Below are positions 60,004 to 64,000 of a stretch of DNA of 64,000 bases, in pieces. This DNA comes from Pseudofrankia sp. DC12. GTDB taxonomy: Bacteria > Actinomycetota > Actinomycetes > Frankiales > Frankiaceae. The notes below the pieces were generated by a model. That model was given only the letters and a program-made list of their open reading frames with translations. It was not told the origin of the DNA and made no database searches. Positions within the stretch are counted from its first letter, which is position 1, and every line of letters starts with the position of its first letter. The stretch is taken from assembly GCF_000966285.1 (NCBI RefSeq), contig NZ_KQ031391.1:802978-866977 (forward strand), read 5' to 3'. Made by a program: the position numbers and the translations under genes.

Positions 60004-60842
60004 TCCTGCGGGCCCGCCGTGTCGAACGGCTCGAGGAGCACCCGAACCTGCGCGGCATCCTGGGCATCCTCGCCCAGCTCGTGCACACCAGCGACGACGA
60101 GCTGGTCCAGCTCGCCGCCGAGTGGCGCAACTCACCGTCGCTCGCCGGCGCCCGCGACCGGGCACTCTCGCCCGAGTCGCCGCTGGTCGTCGAGGTACTC
60201 GCCGCGTTCGACGCGCTGTCCGCGATCTACGCGGACGACCTGTCCGGCGCCGACTACGTGTCGGTCGAACCGACGGTCACAGCGACGGCACTGCGTTCCA
60301 TGCGCGACGCCCTGGCCGCGGCCTACGCCCGGCCGATCCTGTCGCGCTCCGAGTACGCCGGGCTGATGCGTCCCTGGCGGGCGGTGTACCCGCGGGTCCG
60401 CTCGCACGAACCCGACCTGGGCCCGTCCGCCGCGGACGTGAAGCGGGTGCTGGCGGCGCTGCCGAAGCTGGCGGTCCGCTGCCACGACACGCGCAGCTCC
60501 GAGGTCTTCGAGGGCCTCCTGGTCGCGGCGCTGACCCGGGACGAGTCCGACCATCAGGAGGCGATGGACGCCGCGTTCGGCACGGCCGTGCTGACCGGCC
60601 GCCGCCGAGTGTGGACCCTGGTGCGCCGCAGCGCCGCCGAGGGCTTCTGGCGGCCCTGCCAGGACTGCCGCGGTGGGGCGCTGCTGCCCGCGGACCCGTC
60701 GTCGGAGGCGCGGGTCATGGAGCTGTGCGCCGACCTGGCGTGCGCGTTGCTCGTCGAGGACCTGCTCGACCCGGTGCTGTGTGCCCGGCTGACGACGCCG
60801 CTGGCCGCGCTGATCCCGCTCCAGGACCACTCGGTTCGCTAG
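60000..60842 (+). CDS. Conserved-looking hypothetical protein, 280 residues
   Basis: A soluble, largely helical protein. The frame starts MILRARRVERLEEHPNLRGILGIL with ATG overlapping the preceding small gene. It contains LVHTSDDELVQLAAEWRNSPSL and SAADVKRVLAALPKLAVRCHDTRSSEVFEGLLVAAL. A CQDCRGG segment (about 221) is a single CxxC. Third-position GC bias is strong, so the gene is real. No family is recognised. Confidence 0.7.
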   Translation: MILRARRVERLEEHPNLRGILGILAQLVHTSDDELVQLAAEWRNSPSLAGARDRALSPESPLVVEVLAAFDALSAIYADDLSGADYVSVEPTVTATALRSMRDALAAAYARPILSRSEYAGLMRPWRAVYPRVRSHEPDLGPSAADVKRVLAALPKLAVRCHDTRSSEVFEGLLVAALTRDESDHQEAMDAAFGTAVLTGRRRVWTLVRRSAAEGFWRPCQDCRGGALLPADPSSEARVMELCADLACALLVEDLLDPVLCARLTTPLAALIPLQDHSVR

Positions 60843-60891
60843 CCCGCGCCCCCTGGACCGCGCGCGCCGCTGGCCGCGCTCCACGACCGGC

Positions 60892-61284
60892 TCAGACGGC
60901 GGCGGGCACGCCTGTCGTCGACCGGCGGGGGGCCGGCGGGCGCGCCGGACGGGGCCCGGCGGGCCGCGCCGGTCCGCGGCGGGGCTCCACCGTCCAGCCG
61001 GTGGGGAGGATCTCGCCGGTGTCCTCGAACAGGATCACCCCGTTGCACAGCAGGCTCCAGCCCTGGCCGGGATGGGTGCGCACGGACCGGGCGGCGTCCC
61101 GGTCGAGCGCGTCCGCGGCCGGGCAGACGGGCTGGTGCGCACACGGGTGACCGGTGTCGCCGGTGGGGCCGTGTCGCGCCGCATCGTCACTGGGCGTAGG
61201 GGCGGAGCAATGGGCAGCGTTGGCGGCGACTGAGGAGTCGCCGCTCGCGACGCCCACCCTAGCCGTCCGCTCGGAAGAACTCAC
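60892..61284 (-). CDS. DUF5999-domain protein
   Basis: A protein of about 130 residues. HPCAHQPVCPAADALDRDAARSVRTHPGQGWSLLCNGVILFEDTGEILPTG is the DUF5999 motif, with conserved cysteines CxHQPxCP and a final C in LLCNG. Short proteins of this kind are common in actinobacteria and have no known function. The C-terminus is an Arg/Pro-rich tail. The start is uncertain: GTG 61284 or 61290, or TTG 61296. Confidence 0.85.
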   Translation of the reverse strand: MSSSERTARVGVASGDSSVAANAAHCSAPTPSDDAARHGPTGDTGHPCAHQPVCPAADALDRDAARSVRTHPGQGWSLLCNGVILFEDTGEILPTGWTVEPRRGPARPAGPRPARPPAPRRSTTGVPAAV

Positions 61285-61296
61285 CTGCACGGGCAA

Positions 61297-61853
61297 CAGA
61301 CGTTACGCCTACCGGTTACAGCAGTCACAACGACCTGCTGCCTGCGCCGTCGGCATGTTTGCATGGTGGGTTCCAAACCACACCAAAGAGGGGTAGCCGG
61401 CGCCGCGGCGGCCCTCACCGAGGGTGTCCGTAGACCCGAGAGAGATCGTCAATTGACTACAGTGCGTAGCCAACGGTGGGACCACAGCGGAGTAGACGGC
61501 GGCTGGCCCTCGTTCCGGCCCTGACCCGAATCCGACAGCCCCGACGCGCCGCACACCGGCCTGGGCGGCACCGATCTCGTTCGAGCCCTGGTCAGGGCGC
61601 AGCCGCACGGGACGCGGAGAAACCGGACCAAACCGCCGGAAGAACATCGCGGGCACAAGGCGGGCCGCATCGATTGGTCGCGCCGAGCGCCGACGGTAGG
61701 TTACCGACCTGCCGCCCTACGACACGTCGCGGCGCCGGCCGGACTGGGTGCGCTCCGCCCGGTGACGGACGGCCACGGGGGCACAGCCGAGACGCGCGTG
61801 GGTCGGCCCCGGGGACGGCAGTCCTCGGCCGGGAGAACGGTGGAGGGCCCGCG
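61297..61853. other. Intergenic region of about 550 bp
   Basis: No gene is recognised. TTGACT at 61452-61457 followed by AT-poor sequence could be a -35 box, without a clear -10. The 3' end carries the GGAGG of the next gene. Confidence 0.35.
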
Positions 61854-63725
61854 ATGACCACCGACTCCGTGGCGACGGGCCCGGACGGGCACGACGCCCG
61901 CGCCGCGGCGCCCGGCGGGCCCGCGCACGACGAGCCCACGCTGATAGGCCTGACGGCGAGCCCCAGGACACTCGCCGGGGCCACGGTGGCCGGCGGCCCA
62001 CTACCGGGCCGGCACCGCCCGCTGTGGGCCCGGCTGGGGGGCGGGGCGCGGCGGCACTGGCTGTTCGCCGTCCTGCTCGCCGTCGGCGCGGCGCTGCGCG
62101 TGCTGCTGATGTACGCCTACCGGCCGGCGTTCGAGTTCTCCGGCGACTCGTACGCGTACCTGACGCTCGCCCACCTCTCGCGGCCGGACCCGATGCGCCC
62201 GGCTGGCTATCCGCTGCTGCTGCGGCTGCTCGGCGACGCGGGCGGCCTCGCCATCGTCCCGGCAGCCCAGCACGCCGTCGGGCTGGCCATCGCCGTCGCG
62301 CTGTACGCGCTGCTCCTGCATCGCGGCGTGCGACCGGTGGTCGCCGCGCTGGCCACCGCGCCTGTACTACTGGACGCGTACCTGATCGACATCGAGCACT
62401 TCGTGATGGCAGAGACGCTGTTCCTGGCGCTGCTGGTCGCGGCCCTGGTGGCGCTGCTCTGGTCGCCACGGCCGTCGGTCCTCGCGTGTGGCCTGGCCGG
62501 CCTGGTGCTCGCCGGAGCCGGCCTGGTGCGGACCCTCGGCGTCGTCCTCGGCCTGCTGGCGCTGGCCTACGTCCTGGTGCGGCGGCTGGGCTGGCCGCGG
62601 CTCGGGGCGTTCGGGGTGTTCCTCGCCGTGCCGCTGGTGGCCTACGCGAGCTGGTTCCACAGCTACCACGGCAGCTACGCGCTGACCGGGGGCGACGCCG
62701 CGTGGCTGTACGGCCGGGTCGCCCCGATCGCGGACTGCTCCCGGCTGGACCTGACGACCGAGCAGCTCGGCCTCTGCTCGCCGCACTCGCCGGCAGACCG
62801 GCCGGGCCCGAACTACTACGTCTGGGCCGATACCAGCCCCCGGTTCCAGGTGACGGGCAGCGAACAGCACAAGAACGCGGTGCTGGCCGGCTTCGCCCAC
62901 CAGGTGATCCAGCGCCAGCCGGCGGACTACGCCCGGATGGTCGCCGCCGACGTCGGGCACTACTTCCTGCCCGGAAGGAACACCGGCTACCGGGACTGGC
63001 CGGTCGGCTCCTGGCAGTTCCCAACCGCGGACCCGCCGGACTACTGGCATACCAGCGTCCCGCTGCTCGGCCTCGGCGGCGGGCACCCGGCCCGGGTGAT
63101 CAACGAGCCTGAGGCCGGCTGGCTGCGCGCCTACCAGCGGTTCGGCTACGCGCCCGGCCCGCTGCTCGCGGTTCTCGTGGTGCTCGCGCTGGTCGCCACC
63201 GGCCTCGGCCTCCCCCGCCCCCGCCTGTCCCACGGGCGCCTGCGCCGGCCCTGGGTGCTGGCCGCGCCGCCAGCGACCGTCACGGCGGGATCCGACGCCC
63301 GGCCTGGGCCGGCTCCCCGGAAGCCCGCCAGGCCCGCGCTGGAGGGCCTGGCGGCCCTCGGGCTGGGCGAGTCCTTCGCCGACGACCCGGTGACCGTCGT
63401 CCGGGACCGGGGTGACGGCGGCGCGGCGCGGCGGGCCGAAGAGTCCGCACCGCCGTCCCGCCGCGCCGAGCGGCGGGCCGCGCGGCGCGGTCGCCGGGCC
63501 AGCCAGGACCCGGCCGTCACCGAGCGCCGCCGGCTCAGCGCCGACTGCGCACTGCTGGTCGCCCTGGGCGTCACGGTGCTCGTCGTCCCGTCCGCGACGG
63601 TCTGCTTCGACTACCGCTACCTGCTGCCGGCGCTGGTCCTCTTCCCGCCGGCCGCGGCCCTGGCGATCCGCCAGTTCGCCCTGTCCCGCCGAGCCGACCC
63701 GCCGCCACCCCGCCGGCTCGGCTGA
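61854..63725 (+). CDS. Polytopic membrane protein, GT-C glycosyltransferase-like
   Basis: A 623-residue membrane protein. After a cytoplasmic N-terminus of about 60 residues come about nine to ten hydrophobic segments, from HWLFAVLLAVGAALRVLLMYAY. The first periplasmic loop has FEFSGDSYAYLTLAH; the acidic residue after TM1 (GDSYAY) is as in GT-C mannosyl/arabinosyltransferases that use lipid-linked sugars. A large loop lies at about 280-420. A basic, low-complexity cytoplasmic stretch (about 470-560, with RRAEESAPPSRRAERRAARRGRRA) interrupts the membrane part before the last two helices (LLVALGVTVLVVPS and LLPALVLFPPAAAL). GGAGG precedes the ATG. The substrate is unknown. Confidence 0.75.
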   Translation: MTTDSVATGPDGHDARAAAPGGPAHDEPTLIGLTASPRTLAGATVAGGPLPGRHRPLWARLGGGARRHWLFAVLLAVGAALRVLLMYAYRPAFEFSGDSYAYLTLAHLSRPDPMRPAGYPLLLRLLGDAGGLAIVPAAQHAVGLAIAVALYALLLHRGVRPVVAALATAPVLLDAYLIDIEHFVMAETLFLALLVAALVALLWSPRPSVLACGLAGLVLAGAGLVRTLGVVLGLLALAYVLVRRLGWPRLGAFGVFLAVPLVAYASWFHSYHGSYALTGGDAAWLYGRVAPIADCSRLDLTTEQLGLCSPHSPADRPGPNYYVWADTSPRFQVTGSEQHKNAVLAGFAHQVIQRQPADYARMVAADVGHYFLPGRNTGYRDWPVGSWQFPTADPPDYWHTSVPLLGLGGGHPARVINEPEAGWLRAYQRFGYAPGPLLAVLVVLALVATGLGLPRPRLSHGRLRRPWVLAAPPATVTAGSDARPGPAPRKPARPALEGLAALGLGESFADDPVTVVRDRGDGGAARRAEESAPPSRRAERRAARRGRRASQDPAVTERRRLSADCALLVALGVTVLVVPSATVCFDYRYLLPALVLFPPAAALAIRQFALSRRADPPPPRRLG

Positions 63726-63816
63726 GCCGGGGCGCCTTTCGGCCGGAGCGAGGCGGGCGCGGCCAGCCCGCGCCACGCGTGGGATGACACGGCGGGCCGC
63801 GGCGGTTGGCCCCGAC

Positions 63817-64000
63817 ATGCGCTACGGAGACGACGAGACGGTCCGCGGGCTGCTGGCCGACAGCCACACCTGGGCCGTCGTGGGGCTGTCGGCCAACACG
63901 GGCCGGGTCGCTTACGAGATCGCGCGGTACCTGCGGGAGCACGGCAAGCGGGTGATCCCGGTGCACCCGTCGAAGCCGACGATCGCCGGCGAGCAGGGCT
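63817..64000 (+). CDS. CoA-binding-domain protein (YccU-like), cut off by the window end
   Basis: The visible 61 codons, MRYGDDETVRGLLADSHTWA onward, give the start of a Rossmann-type CoA-binding domain: WAVVGLSANTGRVAYEIARYLREHGKRVIPVHPS. Family members are about 135-150 residues and bind CoA or regulate acetylation. An in-frame ATG at 63784 is also possible. The stop lies beyond the window. Confidence 0.85.
   Translation, partial: MRYGDDETVRGLLADSHTWAVVGLSANTGRVAYEIARYLREHGKRVIPVHPSKPTIAGEQG

Overview
The window is about 64 kb of very GC-rich DNA. Third codon positions are almost all G or C, GTG starts are common, and several gene starts look leaderless. The gene content points to a high-GC actinobacterium: an actinobacterial E1-type aceE near DUF3052 and an AhpE-like peroxiredoxin, a DUF5999 protein, PspC-linked signalling, and a PknB-type kinase. 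The number of acyl-CoA genes and the cluster style resemble Frankia and its relatives. That genus assignment is inference.

Region 1 (1-21.8 kb) is a large acyl-CoA catabolic cluster. It holds five CoA ligases, five enoyl-CoA hydratase/isomerase-family proteins, two intact acyl-CoA dehydrogenases, one intact amidohydrolase, a zinc alcohol dehydrogenase, a DUF7064/7065-like protein and a GntR/FCD regulator. One run, echA > CoA ligase > CoA ligase > amidohydrolase, is tightly overlapped and reads leftward from 16.6 kb. At least seven start regions carry a short AT-rich element around TCTAGATAT, which stands out sharply from the GC-rich background. Mixed in with the intact genes are gene remnants: pieces of an alcohol dehydrogenase, two acyl-CoA dehydrogenases, an amidohydrolase and a short-chain dehydrogenase. 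Three of them keep N-terminal-side and C-terminal sequence with the middle deleted. A frameshifted MNT nucleotidyltransferase gene lies between the two dehydrogenases. The substrate of the pathway cannot be told from sequence.

Region 2 (21.8-36.6 kb) is mixed chromosomal content: an OhrR-like MarR regulator, a divergent SDR/TetR pair with two operators, a class II glutamine amidotransferase, an MFS transporter ending in a perfect 20-bp palindrome, glutamate decarboxylase, DUF4287, a repeat-bearing lipoprotein, a nickel/cobalt permease behind a Nur-like box, a NUDIX hydrolase, an MpaB/DUF2236 protein, a PknB-type kinase, a tandem-ABM membrane protein and a deaminase.

Region 3 (36.6-47.8 kb) has a GH2 glycosidase, PEP carboxylase, and a PspC/LiaF-like protein divergent from a PspC-sensor kinase and LuxR-type regulator. 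A CAP-domain lipoprotein, a VOC-ArsR-SRPBCC operon whose last gene is broken, and a secreted protein follow.

Region 4 (47.8-52.7 kb) is the mobile and decayed part. It contains a secreted-protein gene broken by an in-frame stop, a complete IS30-family element, a HigBA-like toxin-antitoxin pair, and an ATPase (AAA_14/DUF4143) bracketed by a tRNA-Val gene and a 45-bp copy of its 3' part.

Region 5 (52.7-64 kb) returns to core genes: a zinc-ribbon protein, AhpE-like peroxiredoxin, DUF4234, DUF3052, YjbQ, the E1 component aceE with a strong terminator, an unrecognised coupled gene pair, DUF5999, a polytopic glycosyltransferase-like protein and the start of a CoA-binding-domain protein.
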